Notes: generated from the letters alone by a model not told the origin. Positions 1-10,724 are shown, counted from the stretch's first letter. The stretch: 64,000 bases of DNA from Symbiodinium natans (GCA_905221605.1 CAJNDS010002124.1:722921-786920), one strand, 5' to 3'. Made by a program: numbers and translations.

Positions 1-348
1 TAAGATGCCTCTAAACCTTCAACTTGGAATCTTTCTTGAACAGGAAACTGCAGGAAACTGCAGGGAGCGCAGGTACTGTACGGTTTAGGGTTTAGGGTTT
101 GGGGTTTCGGGTTTAGGGTTTGCGGTACTTGGGTAGCCCTGGACCCTACCAACAGAATGAGGATGCTCCAAGAGTTTTTTTTTATGACGATTGGGGGATT
201 TTAGGGTTTTGAGTGTTCAGGTTCTATAGGGTTTAGGGTTCAATGTTTTGGGTTTAGGATTAGTTTTAACACCAAGGCTCGACAGGCCGCCGTATACTTA
301 AGGGTTTAGGGTTTAGGGTTTAGGGCCTAAACCCTAAATCCTGGCCAG

Positions 349-443
349 GCACGAGGACTTACTGCATCTCGCCTCTGGCAGCCAGCCAGTTCATCCTGGC
401 AAAGATGCGGTCACATAAGGACAAGCCGAAGATGCTCGGCTAG
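349..443 (+). CDS. Candidate exon, hypothetical protein
   Basis: The block follows ccag and reads ...TYCISPLAASQFILAKMRS... to TAG at 441-443, where a TTTAGGG array begins. Product not recognised. The stop may belong to the array, so this could be an internal exon. Confidence 0.35.
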
Positions 444-451
444 GGTTTAGG

Positions 452-539
452 GTTTAGGGTTTAGGGTTTAGGGTTCAGGGTTTAGGGTTTAGGGTTTAGG
501 GTTTAGGATTTAGGGTTTAGGGTCTAGGGTTCAGGGTTT
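452..539 (+). repeat. TTTAGGG telomere-like array
   Basis: About a dozen heptamers in G-rich orientation, with TTCAGGG, TTTAGGA and TCTAGGG variants. This is interstitial, because unique sequence lies on both sides. Confidence 0.9.
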
Positions 540-787
540 AGAGTTCTTGCATGGTCGCTGAATTTGGTCCCTTACCTTCTTTAAAGGGCTCTGATAAACG
601 CATTTTTTAAACCTTTGCCCTTAATCAAACCTTAGAGCCTTGAGCCCTGAACCCTGAACCCCTCTATAGGAGGTACTGACCCTACACCCTAAACCCTACA
701 CCCTAAACCCTAAACCCTAACCCTAAACCCCTCTAGCTCTAAACCCTAAACTCTAAACTCTAAACCCTTCTGCAATCCGATCCCCAG

Positions 788-843
788 ATTGGGTGGCGTC
801 TTTCCCACACGGAACGTGGCCATGGCGTTGGGCGCCGAGGCTG
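788..843 (+). CDS. Candidate exon, hypothetical protein
   Basis: After ccccag the frame reads LGGVFPTRNVAMALGAE and runs into a degenerate TTTAGGG block. Short, and product not recognised. Confidence 0.35.
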
Positions 844-949
844 GGGTTTCGGGTCTAGGGTTTCGGGTTTAGGGTTTAGGGCTTAGGGTTTTGGGTTTGG
901 GGTTTGGTGTTTATGGTTTAGGAGTTATAGGGCTCATAGGGCTTCGAAA

Positions 950-1024
950 CAGGAGTATGTCACGCACCACTTCATCTTGGGCGACTTCTTCGTGGCCGAC
1001 AGGTCACCGGCGACCCGGCCGCCC
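950..1024 (+). CDS. Candidate exon, hypothetical protein
   Basis: Open frame QEYVTHHFILGDFFVADRS followed by Pro/Arg codons and a TAG. The aromatic and hydrophobic mix resembles a folded protein. Flanked by telomere-like repeats on both sides. Confidence 0.4.
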
Positions 1025-1213
1025 CAAGCCTAGGGTTTTGAGTTACCCTAAGCCCTAGAAACCCTGTAAACGCTATAACTCCAAACCTTGCAAACCCTAT
1101 AAACCCAAACATTCCCATAAGTCACCCGAATCTGGGGGCAGGCAGGCGAGGCCCACACTCCCACCCGGTTTAGGGTTCAGGGGTCTGGGGCGCGAACCGC
1201 AAAGCCAGAATCC

Positions 1214-1352
1214 GAGGGTAGGTAAATGATGTCCCCTACCTCCTGAAGTATGGAATCTTGGGTTGTATAGGGTATACAAGGGGTATATGCGGGGGGTTCC
1301 CCTTTAAAAAAGGACCCATAATAATAGGGGACCATGTAACTACCTTAAGAGA
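1214..1352 (+). mobile_element. Family E stem-loop element, copy 1
   Basis: Ends in imperfect inverted repeats: gggtaggtaaatgatgtcc at the left, and the complement of the right end ggaccatgtaactacct. The interior carries tatagggtatac-type short palindromes and aaggaccc. Same family as 57711-57862 and probably 21325-21447. No coding capacity. Confidence 0.5.
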
Positions 1353-1360
1353 GAAAGTTA

Positions 1361-1690
1361 TTTCTATGTATAAAAATAATATTAATAATCATAATAAGAA
1401 TAAGAAGAAGAGTAAGAAGAATAATCATACTGACAATAAAAATGATGATAATAATAAGAAGAAGAATCATAGTAATGATAATGATAATAATTATAATAAT
1501 ACTGACAATAATAATGATAATAAGAAGAAGAAGCATAGTAATGATCATGATAATAAAAAAGATAATAATAATAATGATAATAACAATAATAAGAAGAAGA
1601 ATCATAGCAATGATAATGAAATTAAAAAATAACAACAACAAAAGCACATATACATATAATAATAATAATAATAACAATAATAATAATGAT
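1361..1690. repeat. AT-rich trinucleotide tract (AAT/AAG/GAT)
   Basis: About 330 bp of imperfect aat, aag and gat triplets. Three overlapping open frames here encode only Asn/Lys or Ile/Met runs and are composition artefacts. A similar tract lies at 54,310-54,715. Confidence 0.85.
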
Positions 1691-1732
1691 GAATGGTTTA
1701 GGGTTCAGGCAACCACCCCAACACATCACAAG

Positions 1733-1796
1733 AGGTTCGCTTCGACGAGTCGATGACGTTGAAGGAGGACTACGCCCCTGAGCCCGGGAATTCAGC
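1733..1796 (+). CDS. Candidate exon, hypothetical protein
   Basis: Follows cacatcacaag and reads EVRFDESMTLKEDYAPEPG. The acidic and charged composition is unlike the repeats around it. The last 15 bases (cccgggaattcagca) recur at about 1910. Product not recognised. Confidence 0.4.
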
Positions 1797-2097
1797 AATT
1801 CAAGGGTTTGGGGTTTAGGGTTTAGGGTTTAGGGTTGAGGGTTGAGGGTTGAGGGTTTAGTGTTTCAAGGGAGCTTGTAATTGGGGTTTAGGGTTAAGGG
1901 ATTGGGGCCCCGGGAATTCAGCAAAGAGTGTTTTTTTTTGTTCAGTGCTTTGGGCTCCCTATGAGCACTAAGCCCAACAAACCCTGAACTCCTAGGTTTT
2001 TGGGGGGCCCCTGGGTGCCCAGCATGCTGTTTAGGTGGTATCCAGCAGCTAGGTTCTAGGGCTCCAGTGTTGCTTGGGATTTGCCTTTAAGGGATAT

Positions 2098-2226
2098 AAG
2101 GAGGGACCCCAAGAAGGGACCCTAAACCTGATTTTCCCTATCTAACCCTTCTGTATACCTTATATGTACTCTATAAAGTCCCTACATGCCTAAGTGGCCC
2201 CTGCATTACCCCTAAGGTCCCCCCGA
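2098..2226 (+). mobile_element. Family G dispersed element, copy 1
   Basis: Shares, with small gaps, the segments gagggacccc, accttatat..tag/ctctataaagtccctacatgcctaag and taaggtccc with 31,540-31,650 and, more weakly, 37,270-37,400. Non-coding. Confidence 0.45.
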
Positions 2227-2295
2227 ACCCTAAACCCGAAACCCTAAACCCTAAAGGCCCTAAACCCTAAGCCCGAAGGTTGTTGGGGGAGGGAG

Positions 2296-2378
2296 ACCCT
2301 GGTTGACCAAGGACTACACCTGCGCGCACCTGCATTCCCACGGCAGCGTACTTCGCTGCAACCGACCCTCTCTCTGCG
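2296..2378 (+). CDS. Candidate exon, hypothetical protein
   Basis: Frame WLTKDYTCAHLHSHGSVLRC ends at tctgcg|gtgggt, a plausible GT donor. Another frame is also open, so the reading is not certain. Rich in His and Cys. Confidence 0.35.
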
Positions 2379-2883
2379 GTGGGTTTTTGTTTGTTTGAGG
2401 GATGGAGGGTGCTTCGCGTATTTAGGGTTTAGGACTAGGGTTTGGGGTTTAGGATTAGGGTGTAGGGCTTAGGGTTTGGCGGGTGCTGATGGTTGAGGGT
2501 TTGGAGTTGAGGGCTGTTGCTTTAGGTTTGTATGCACTCAGTCTCGGCCGTTTCCGGAATCGTGTTCACCTTGTACAAAATCCTAACCCCTAAACCCCAA
2601 ACCCTAAATCCTCACAATCCGAGCCCGAAATCCCCAAGCCCTAATCCCTCGGTTGGGGCCTGCGTCGGTCTGAGGGTTTAGGCGCGGGAAGCCTGGATGT
2701 TCCGAGCTTGAAGCCGGATATACCTCGATCATTGGTATATTCTTTTAGCCCTAAACCCCAAACCTTAAACCCTAACCTAAACCTTAAACCCTAGACCCTA
2801 AACCCTAGACCCTGGACCCTAAACCCCAGACCCTAAACCCTAAACCCCAAACCCCGAACCCTACACCCTAAACCCTAAACCAG

Positions 2884-2960
2884 TATCGATGCCGCTCAGG
2901 AGTCTTCATCGCCGCGCGGCATGCCACCAACAAGGCCTGCAGAGCGCTGCATTTGGAGAT
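2884..2960 (+). CDS. Candidate exon with RSGVF motif
   Basis: After cag the frame reads YRCRSGVFIAARHATNKA, then CRALHLEM. The 16-base string cgctcaggagtcttca is repeated in the exon at 33,072, where it also encodes RSGVF. Product not recognised. Confidence 0.4.
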
Positions 2961-4356
2961 GAGTGGGTTTAGGTTTAAGGTTTTAGGGTTTAGGGTTTAG
3001 GAGGAGATTCGAGGTTCAGGGTCTAGGGGGTTTAGGGTTTTGGGGTTCAAAGTTTAGGGCCTTGGGGGTTGAGAGTTTTGGGCTTGAGGATTCTTATCAA
3101 GGTTTTATAGGGTTTTCCTAGTTTTTTTTAACAATTGGATTTTTCATAGGGTGTTTATAGGGTTTGAAGGATTCGGGTTGAGGGTGGTTCTTTTGGGGGT
3201 GTTATGGTCTCGTGGTCTGGGGTCCAAGCTCCAGTGGGTGCCTAAACCCTAAACCCTAAACCCCAAACCCTAAACCCTAAACCCTAAACCCCAAACGCTC
3301 TGGACAGGGATCGCGAAAGTAGGCGGGGCGGTTTTTGGGCTCTGGGTAGGGCTTGGGGTTTTGGATGTAGTGCTTAAATTAGGACGAATCCGTCTTCGCA
3401 ATGCCCTCATGAATGGGTGGGGTTTTCGGGTTTCGGGTGCACCTGTTCGGGTGGAAATAAAATATGACTTCTACATGCTAGATCTCTCAGTGGCAGCCCC
3501 GCGTGTCACTTAAGCTCTCTACCTGACAAGTTGCAGAAGCTTCGTTGTTGGTCGGAAGCTGGGGGTGCGTGGTGGTCTGTACCACACTGAGCACTTGTGC
3601 CAACTCTGGCGTCTGCGTTGGCAGCAGGGTGTCTCTTGCCAGTGGCCCTAAGCCCTAAACCCTAAACCCTAAACCCTAAACCATAAACCCTAAACCCTAA
3701 ACCCTAAACAAAGCCTCCTTGTGGCGCGGGAGGCCTGCGGGAGGGTTTGGCTTTAGGCCCCTGCTTTTGTTTCAGCCGTTTTGGGCAAGATACTGGCACC
3801 TTCTCCGCCCGCACAGCTTCCGAAAGTCTGCCCTGATCCCTAAAACCCTTTTAAACCCTAAACCCCTGACCCTAATCCCTGCGAGTCTAAACGCGACCTA
3901 TAGAGTAACTTACACACAAAATGGAATGCCCAGGTTGACATGAGAAATGTGGTTCATCTTCGGCACTTTCGGGTACAAGGTCCTCAGCCTTAGAGGGTTT
4001 AGGGTTTAGGATTTAGGATTTAGGGTTTAGGGTTCAGGGTACCCTAAACCCTAAACCCTCAACCGCTCAACCGCTCCGGAACCAGGGTGGTGCCGTGTCC
4101 ACCAGGGACAGCAAGGGAAAAAAGGAGCCGCCTGGGGGTATTGGGACTTTGGGGTTGTTTTAGGGGTTTGTTGGCAGGGGTTTTGGGGTCTTGGGGGGTC
4201 GGGTTGGGCTTCGTATACATTTGGTTTATGGTGCCGTTTTTTTGGGGGCTGCACAGCTTTGAGGGCTTCGTTTAGACCAGCAAGTTTACTGGTCAACCCT
4301 AAATCCTAAACCCTAAACCTACGTATGGGGCTCCCACTATAGTCTTTTGCATTCAG

Positions 4357-4419
4357 GAGCGGGAGAACATTGCGATTCTCATGCGGAAGTGGCCTGGGGT
4401 CGCGTCCTGCACGACTTGA
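4357..4419 (+). CDS. Candidate exon, hypothetical protein
   Basis: A strong acceptor (tcttttgcattcag) is followed by ERENIAILMRKWPGVASCTT and TGA, in phase 0. Either a terminal exon or an exon whose donor lies before the stop. Confidence 0.45.
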   Translation, partial: ERENIAILMRKWPGVASCTT

Positions 4420-4559
4420 GAGGGGTCCAATTTTCGGGGTTTTGGGTTGAGCTAGCGTTTAGGGCTAGGGTTTAGGGTTTCGGGCTTAGAGTGTGTGGGT
4501 TTCGGGTTTTCAGGGCTTAGGGTTATAGGGTTTAGGCTAATGGTTCCGAAACGGCCCCA

Positions 4560-4640
4560 TGCCCCGATACGGCCCTCATTCCCTTTTTTTCCTGGTTTAG
4601 GTTAGGGTGCCCTTGGTTACGCTTGGGTCTAGTTTGGGTT
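4560..4640 (+). mobile_element. Family C element, degenerate copy
   Basis: Keeps ccctcattccctttttt, an aggt tract, gggtgccctt and ggttacgcttgggtctag in family order, but lacks the central cccctttaa segment. Confidence 0.4.
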
Positions 4641-5518
4641 TCAGGGTTTGCGGGTCTTCTTTTCACAATAGCGCTACAAGGACATGACCCTGTCAGTAAC
4701 ATCGTGTAGCCTAAGGCGGATACAGACCTGGTGCCGCCACTGGGTCTTGGAAATCCCTCAATGTCAATCTCTATCCCTAGAACCACTCACCCTCAAGGCA
4801 ACACCTCTTTATTCTAACGCTGAGGCGCTAAACCCTGAACCCCCAAAATCCCTAAGCACCCAGCCCTAGCCCCTAAATCCCTGAGGCCCGATTCCTGTAC
4901 TACCAGGCCTTCTGCCAACTACCGAAAACCCGAAACCCTAGTCTCTACACCCTAAACCGCTAAACCCTAAACCGCTAAACCCTAAACCCTAAACCCTAAA
5001 CCGCTGCCCTTCATGCCAGGCCTTCTACTTGAATGGGAAGAGGCAGGGGGCCGCCTCAACAATTTGAGAACTGAGGAGCTGGCGCTGAGGGTTTGGGTCT
5101 GCCTTAAAACGCCTAGTTACTCAAAAGCAGGGGCTACTATACCCCCCAAAATAGGAAACTGTAGCCCAGAACTATACTCTACTGGCTTTCATGGGTTTGG
5201 GGTTTATAAGGTCAGGTCTGCAGAGCAAGCCTCCTTTTCAGAAAGCCCAATGCCCCTTAGATACGGGATCTTGGGCTTTGAGGTGAATGCAATCCAGCAG
5301 TCTGTACTTGTAAAATAGAGATGGCGGTCAGATGGCTTTGGTACATGACACTGATGAATCTTAAGAGGGTATGCAAGAAACAGAGGTCCTTGGGTCGCTT
5401 GAAGTAGGCTCAAAAGATTGGGAGTTCTCGGGCCCCCTCCCCTAAACCCTGTAAACTCTAAACCCTAGACCTTCAAGCTTACGGCCTACGCGAACCCTCC
5501 CTCGCTTTTGTCCCACAG

Positions 5519-5583
5519 GGTCCTCTCCAAGTAAACAAAAAAGGAATTGAAGCCAAAGTTGCTGCACTTCATGGAACATCAAG
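5519..5583 (+). CDS. Candidate exon, hypothetical protein
   Basis: The acceptor cgcttttgtcccacag is followed in phase 0 by GPLQVNKKGIEAKVAALHGT, then a CCCTAAA block. Helix-like composition. Product not recognised. Confidence 0.45.
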
Positions 5584-5688
5584 GCTCTTGCCCTAAACCC
5601 TAACCCAAACCCTCCCTAAGCCCCAAGCCCGAAGCCCGAGGCCCGAGGCCGAACTCTGAACCCAGTAAGCAGGTCCAATGAGGTCATC

Positions 5689-5752
5689 ATGACCTGGAGC
5701 CGCCGCGCCAAGAAAGCCGAGAGTGCGGCCAAAGAGCAGAAGAAGGCTTGTC
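5689..5752 (+). CDS. Candidate exon, basic helical segment
   Basis: Begins ATGACCTGGAGC and reads MTWSRRAKKAESAAKEQKK, a Lys/Ala-rich, probably helical segment. The longer frame continuing downstream is carried only by telomeric and TA repeat sequence. Confidence 0.4.
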
Positions 5753-5929
5753 GCCCCCCACCCCCCCCTTCCTCGCTACCCCCCACCCGCCAGCAAATTG
5801 GGTTTCGGGTTTGGGGTCTTGGGTTTTGTCCACCCACCATGTCTTACGCCCTCTTTTCTTTCTTATCGTCGCTCTCCGGGCCCTTCGCCTCCTTAAGGGG
5901 CTGGTTACGCATGGCGCTGGTTGCTCTAA

Positions 5930-5992
5930 AGCGATATATATATGTATATCTATATATGTATATATATATGTATATATATATATACATATATG

Positions 5993-6026
<34 letters not shown>

Positions 6027-6027
6027 A
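5930..6027. repeat. (TA)n / TATG microsatellite
   Basis: About 100 bp of ta repeats broken by tg and tc. The Ile/Tyr open frames that cross it are artefacts. Confidence 0.9.
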
Positions 6028-6165
6028 ACCCTAAATTTGGGGTTCTGGATGTTTCCGCTTCAGGGTTGACGGTGTGGGGTGTTCGGGCGTTGGTGCTTCG
6101 GATTTCCGAAGCCCTCAAACCTGTGTAGCGGTTTGGTTGGGGTATGACGGTTGGGCTGTATGACG

Positions 6166-6267
6166 GTTGGGATGTTCCCCCTTATACTAACAGTCCTTAA
6201 CAGGGATTATAGTAGAGGGTACTATAATCCGTATTAAGGACTGTTAGTTGTTAGTATAACGGGACCT
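6166..6267. mobile_element. Family D stem-loop element, copy 1
   Basis: Inverted halves actaacagtcctta and taaggactgttagt face each other around a tagtagagggtacta centre. The left edge gggatgttcccccttata matches 51,339-51,444 and, inverted, 61,690-61,712. A MITE-like structure without an open frame. Confidence 0.6.
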
Positions 6268-6343
6268 AAACCCTAAACCCTAAACCCTAACCTCTAAACC
6301 CTAAACCCTAAACCCTAAGCCCTAAACCCTAAACCAAAATTAG

Positions 6344-6400
6344 GGCCTCTCGAAGGTCAAGAAGACCATCGTCAAGAAAGTCCCGGCCAAGAAGTGCTGA
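6344..6400 (+). CDS. Candidate terminal exon, Lys-rich C-terminus
   Basis: Reads GLSKVKKTIVKKVPAKKC and then TGA, followed by non-repeat sequence, so this stop does not come from a telomeric array. The basic tail suggests a nucleic-acid-binding C-terminus. That is inference only. Confidence 0.45.
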   Translation, partial: GLSKVKKTIVKKVPAKKC

Positions 6401-6683
6401 GGCCAGCCCTACACTTCAAGTCCCAAGCCCTCAAGTGTTTAGGGTTTAGGGTTTAGGGTTTAGGTTTTAGGGTTTAGGGTTTAGGGTTTAGGTTTCAGTG
6501 TTGGGCCCGACAAGCCCTAAACCCTAACCGCACAGCTCGCTTGGGGGTCGGTGGGTTTATTTGGGCAGCTCCGTAAATGATGGTCCCTGTTGGAGCTAGG
6601 CCTTTTTTTCGGACATCTCAAGCTTGAATTCATCCCTAAGCAATAACATCCCACACCCCAACCCTTAAAATCGGTAACCTAGG

Positions 6684-6785
6684 ATTATTCCCTTCTTTAA
6701 AGTTTATATATAGGTTCCCTTATATTCCCCTTTAAACCAAACAGGGCGCCCTTTTATTCCTACGTTACCCTTGGGTCTAGGAACC
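6684..6785 (+). mobile_element. Family C element
   Basis: Canonical order: attccctt, taggttccctta, cccctttaaacc, a run ending agggcgccctttt, attcctacgttacccttgggtctag. At least ten related copies occur in the window. Confidence 0.55.
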
Positions 6786-7299
6786 CTAAACTGTATCCCA
6801 ATTTTTTTTCAGCGGTGTAGCCAACAGTTAAGGGTTTAAGATTTGGGGTTATGGAGGCAGCGGGGGTCCTAGGGTTTAGGGCTAGAGGCCCTAAACCTTA
6901 AACCCTAAGCCTTAAGCCCCAAACCCAAAACCCGAAACCCGAAACCCTACCAACCCTTAAACCCTTAACCCGAAACCCCAACCCCCTTCCCCCGAGTGCT
7001 AAGCTAACACTTGAGGCTGACCCTCTCTCCAGGCACGCTGAAACCATGCCTGACATTTGGCCTACCTGTGCAGGATTCGGATTTAGAGTTTAGGGTTTAG
7101 GGTTTTAGGGTTTAGGGTTTAGGGTGTAGGGTTTGGGGTTTAGAGTCTAGGGTCTAGGGTTTAGGGTTTAGGGTTTCACAACCCCTTCACCATAGACCAC
7201 ACAGCCAGGCGTTGGAGAGCTCCTGCGCCTGACAGCCGGGTTTAAATGATTTCGGTAGTTCTCTCAATTGGGGTCTCTTTTTGTGGTCCCGTGCATCGC

Positions 7300-7432
7300 T
7301 AAACCCTAAACCCTAAACCCTAAACCCTAGACCCTAGACCCTAGACCCTAGACCCTAGACCCTAGACCCTAGACCCTAGACCCTAGACCCTAGACCCTAG
7401 ACCCTAGACCCTAGACCCTAGACCCTAAGCCC
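7300..7432 (-). repeat. Telomere-like array with homogenised CCCTAGA variant
   Basis: Four CCCTAAA units are followed by a run of about 14 perfect CCCTAGA units. The run of one variant implies local tandem amplification, not random decay. The same variant block occurs at 42,588-42,640. Confidence 0.85.
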
Positions 7433-7825
7433 GACGTAACCCTAAACCCTAAAAGAAGGACCCTAAAAGGGACCCGAATTTTGAGAAGTACCCATTTCGG
7501 GATTGCAGCAACGAAATCCGGGGCTGCAACTTGGGGCGCGCCCTGAGCTCTCTGATCTGCGTTTAGGGTTTAGGTCTTTAGGGTTTAGGGTTTAGGATTC
7601 CGGATTTAAGGTTTAGGGTTTAGTGTTGACCCTAAGCCCGAAACCCTCTTGCAACTCCAAATCGCCCCACCCCACCCCACCCCACCCCACCCCAGAAGCC
7701 CTAAACAGCAAGGGTTCCGAGCGCCATGTGGGGCCCTGTTGGAGATCCTCTCCATAAACCCTTTAGGGTTTAGTGTTTCGGGTTTCGGGTTTAGGGTAAC
7801 CCCCCCAAATGTTAAACTAAATGTA

Positions 7826-7905
7826 TGTATATGAATTCGTATATATATATATATATATACACATATACTTATACATATTCATATACATATACATATATAC
7901 ATATC
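7826..7905. repeat. TA/CATA microsatellite
   Basis: Alternating ta and cata repeats. The Tyr/Ile-rich frame through it is an artefact. Confidence 0.85.
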
Positions 7906-8157
7906 TGCGAAGCGCTCATACGCCATGCGCTTGCTGTCCCTCAGCCCACAAACCCTCGACGCTTTCTGACTGCCTGAACAGATCAGAAGAGCCAGGTGCT
8001 TCCGACAGATCGTGCAAGATCGTGTCAGATTTTGCTTAGGCGGGTTTACGGTTTATGGGTTTATAGGGTTGTTGTTGGCGCTTGTAGGCTTTTAGGGTTT
8101 ATAGGGTTTGCAGGGTTTATAGGGTGCAGACAGAATAACCTGTCGTTCCATCAGCAG

Positions 8158-8226
8158 GCATAGTCGGCCCAGACTCCGCTTGCTCAAGCACCTCTCTGGC
8201 ATCCACCAGCCCTACAAAATTGAAGC
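8158..8226 (+). CDS. Candidate exon resembling a ketosynthase active-site strand
   Basis: After catcagcag the frame reads GIVGPDSACSSTSLAS, then TSPTKLK. The GP-D-x-ACSS-x-SL string resembles the D-T-A-C-S-S-S-L nucleophile motif of beta-ketoacyl synthases, which are abundant in dinoflagellates. Only about 12 residues support this, the usual spacing between GP and D is shortened, and the frame ends in a CCCTAAA block. It may be a fragment or coincidence. Confidence 0.25.
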
Positions 8227-8727
8227 CAAAACCCTAAACTCCTAAACCCTAAACCCTAAACCCTGTAGCCCCTCAACGCCAAACCCACACAAAATCGTCT
8301 GAGGATGCTCCGCGATGTAAAGAGTTTCCGTGGCGGATGCTTCTCCAAAATCCCAGATTCCAGGGTTTAGATTTAGAGTTTGGAAGTTTTAGCTTCGTTC
8401 TGGGTCTGCAATTGTTTGTAGTTCTGCGGGGTTATGCGTATATAAGGCTCAGGCGAACCTATAGTATGTGGGTTGTAGAGTCAGTTTCTCAGTTGGATTG
8501 TTTCATCACTACTTGCCGAACTCCCATCCTGTTTTACTTGCCAAACTCCCAGCGTGTTTTTCGGTTTAGGATCTGAGGCCATAGTGTTTGAAAGGGTCGA
8601 AGACTTGTGGTGTAGCCCACAGCTCTTCGAGCCCTAAGCCCTACACCCTAAACCCTAAACCCTAAAAAGCCCTAAACACCAAACCCTAAAACCCTAAACC
8701 CTCAACCCTAAACCCTAAACCCTAAAC

Positions 8728-8823
8728 CTCGAAGAAGCCTGGCAGCATAGCCTGGGCCTCTGGCCTGCAATTTGTGCATTGCACGCGCAGGGAGGAAAAT
8801 GAACTGGGGGGCCAGGACCCAAA
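8728..8823 (+). CDS. Candidate exon, hypothetical protein
   Basis: Open throughout as SKKPGSIAWASGLQFVHCTR, then REENELGGQDPK. Ends at ccaaa|gtagggtttaggg, the recurrent donor-like junction with a TTTAGGG array. An internal acceptor (cattgcacgcgcag) would shorten it. Confidence 0.45.
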
Positions 8824-8894
8824 GTAGGGTTTAGGGTTTAGGGTTTAGGGTTTAGGGTTTAGGGTTTAGGGTTTAGGGTTTAGGGTTTAGGGTT
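8824..8894 (+). repeat. TTTAGGG telomere-like array
   Basis: About ten perfect units starting GTAGGGTTTAGGG. If transcribed from the plus strand it could act as an intron start. Confidence 0.9.
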
Positions 8895-9212
8895 CCCTTC
8901 TAACCTCCTTGAAACCACCGAAGGGCACCTTTTGATGGTAGACTGCCGGGCTGGATGGGGGGGGGGTTGGGTCCTTTCTGTTGTTGTTGTTTTTGTCTTG
9001 CGGGCGTTGGGATTCAGGGTTTGGGGGCTTCTGAGGCTTGGGTTTCAGGTGGCCCCGAAAGTCCTCAAAGCCCGTTATGGCCATAACCCGCACCCTAAAC
9101 CCTAAACCCTTAGCCTAAAACCCAAGCCCACAAACCATAGACCCTAAACCCGTGAGGACACCCTCAAGCCAGCCCCTTCCCTTAGTATAGCCAAAACTAG
9201 GACCAAGAGTAC

Positions 9213-9325
9213 TCTGTTCCTCTTTGTTGCGGTTGCGGTTGTGGTTCCCTTATTAAGCCCCTTTAATTAAACCCAAAAAGGGTACCCGTTTTGTTCCTAG
9301 GCTACTCTTGGGGCTAGAAACATGA
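9213..9325 (+). mobile_element. Family C element
   Basis: Contains ggttcccttattaagcccctttaa, aaaaagggtacccgttttgttcctaggctactcttggggctag. Preceded by a short ttgcggt repeat. Confidence 0.55.
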
Positions 9326-9377
9326 ACTTTGAACTTGCGGGTTTGTTCGTATTCCGTAGGGATTACCTCTTTTCTTC

Positions 9378-9453
9378 GAAACCCTAAACCCTAAACCCTA
9401 AACCCTAAACCCTAAACCCTAAACCCTAAACCCTAAACCCTAAACCCTAAACC
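9378..9453 (-). repeat. CCCTAAA telomere-like array
   Basis: About ten perfect C-rich units between family C copies and a unique block. Confidence 0.9.
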
Positions 9454-9559
9454 GATCCTAGAGCAGTAAGTTTCAGGCCGGGCCCCATTGTGGTGCCTCC
9501 GCCGGTGACGGACACCCTACCCGTGGCCCGGGCATGTTTCATGTCTGGACTTTTTACCA

Positions 9560-9683
9560 CTTGGAGCTTCATGGTACTTATTCACCAATTAGAACTGTAC
9601 CTGTAACCCACTTATAAGCCCCTGAAGTGCCCCAATATGGCTATAATTGGGTTATCATACAGCTATAATTGGATTTACCCTGG
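9560..9683 (+). mobile_element. Family B element, copy 3
   Basis: Starts cttggagcttcatggtacttat and contains ccaattagaactgtac, cccacttataagcc and ctataattgg, as in the 26,090 copy. The right terminal inverted repeat is lost. Confidence 0.5.
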
Positions 9684-9692
9684 AATCAGAAC

Positions 9693-9792
9693 AGACCCTT
9701 ATTCCGTGTTTGTTCATGGTTGAGGTTCCCTTATACGCCCCTTTAAGCCATAGTGCCATAGAGGGCACTTTTTTCTTTTTTAAATCCTAGCC
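9693..9792 (+). mobile_element. Family C element, truncated
   Basis: Carries cccttattccgtgtttgttc, aggttcccttata, cccctttaagcc and agggcactttttt. The 3' third (ggttact..gggtctag) is missing. Confidence 0.45.
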
Positions 9793-10090
9793 CCAAACCC
9801 TAAACCCTAAAAAACTGCGGTCTAGGGATTGCAGTTGACAGATTTAAGGTTTAAGGGTTCCAACGGATATTCAGGGTTTGTGTGGATTTAGGCTTTATGG
9901 GTTTTTGATTTTTTTTGAGTTTGACAGATTTAAGGTTTAAGGGTCTTAACGGAAGTCAGGGTTTGTGTGGACTTAGGCCACTTATGGCTTTAGAACGATT
10001 TTGTTGGTTCGGGGTTTTGGGGTTGGGTGATCGGGTTTCGAGGTGACTGCTTAGTGAACTCAACTGCCCAGAGCGTGGGCTACGTGAATG

Positions 10091-10212
10091 GCCTAAACCC
10101 TAAACCCTAAACCCTAAACCCTAAACCCTAAACCCTAAACCCTAAACCCTAAACCCTAAACCCTAAACCCTAAACCCTAAACCCTAAACCCTAAACCCTA
10201 AACCCTAACCCT
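10091..10212 (-). repeat. CCCTAAA telomere-like array
   Basis: About 17 perfect units, one of the longest C-rich blocks in the first 20 kb. Confidence 0.92.
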
Positions 10213-10515
10213 ACATGTGAGAATCACCGCTGCGTGTTCAAGCACCTTTTTTGCGCAGGTACCTGGCCGGTGGGAATTTTCCTCGAAGGCCGCTGCTATT
10301 TCAGCGAGAGCCAACTTTTTGTGGCGTAGACGGTTTAAGGTTGGGGCTATGTAGAGTTTCATCCTACCTGATGCGCTTAGGCGTTTCATGTTCAGTGTGG
10401 ACGGTGGGCGGTTCAGTTCATTCGCCTTGAATGTTGAAGTCCGCAAGCATTGCGCCGCTACGAGACTCAGGGGAAACAACCTCCTGAACCCTAAACTGCA
10501 CGCAGGCCTAAGCAA
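10213..10515 (-). CDS. Coding block of uncertain strand
   Basis: The minus strand is open for about 105 codons, including NMKRLSASGRMKLYIAPTLN and LALAEIAAAFEENSH. The plus strand over 10,213-10,335 is also open, as CENHRCVFKHLFCAGTWPVG followed by IFLEGRCYFSE and a stop. The neighbours are read from the plus strand, so strand is unresolved. No family recognised. Confidence 0.35.
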
Positions 10516-10640
10516 CGCAACCTTCTGAACCCGAAGCTGTCCTACACAGCTTCTCCGAAAGACCCAAACCCTAAACCCTAAACCCCAAACCCCAAACCCT
10601 AAACCCTAAAATATTCAGGGCTGCACTTGCCATTCCACAG

Positions 10641-10724
10641 GATCTTTTTCTCTTCGCGGTGGATGGGGGCCTTTCAGAACGACCCTTTCGCAAGGAACAT
10701 CGGCTGCACCTATCTGTGCTTCAA
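10641..10724 (+). CDS. Candidate exon with both splice borders
   Basis: The acceptor ttgccattccacag precedes an 84-nt block ending at tcaa|gtaggg. Two frames are open. One reads DLFLFAVDGGLSERPFRKEH, the other IFFSSRWMGAFQNDPFARNI. The length is a multiple of three, so skipping it would keep the frame. Confidence 0.5.

Noticed and set aside
1-700. Possible true chromosome end
   Set aside because: The blocks are short, change orientation and are interrupted by unique DNA; no terminal array is present at either edge.
1258-1756. Asn/Lys-rich and Ile/Met-rich open frames on both strands
   Set aside because: They follow from AT-rich triplet repeats. No splice borders or mixed composition.
7328-7423. 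Possible CRISPR-like regular repeat
   Set aside because: The 7-bp units are contiguous with no spacers; it is a telomere-variant array.
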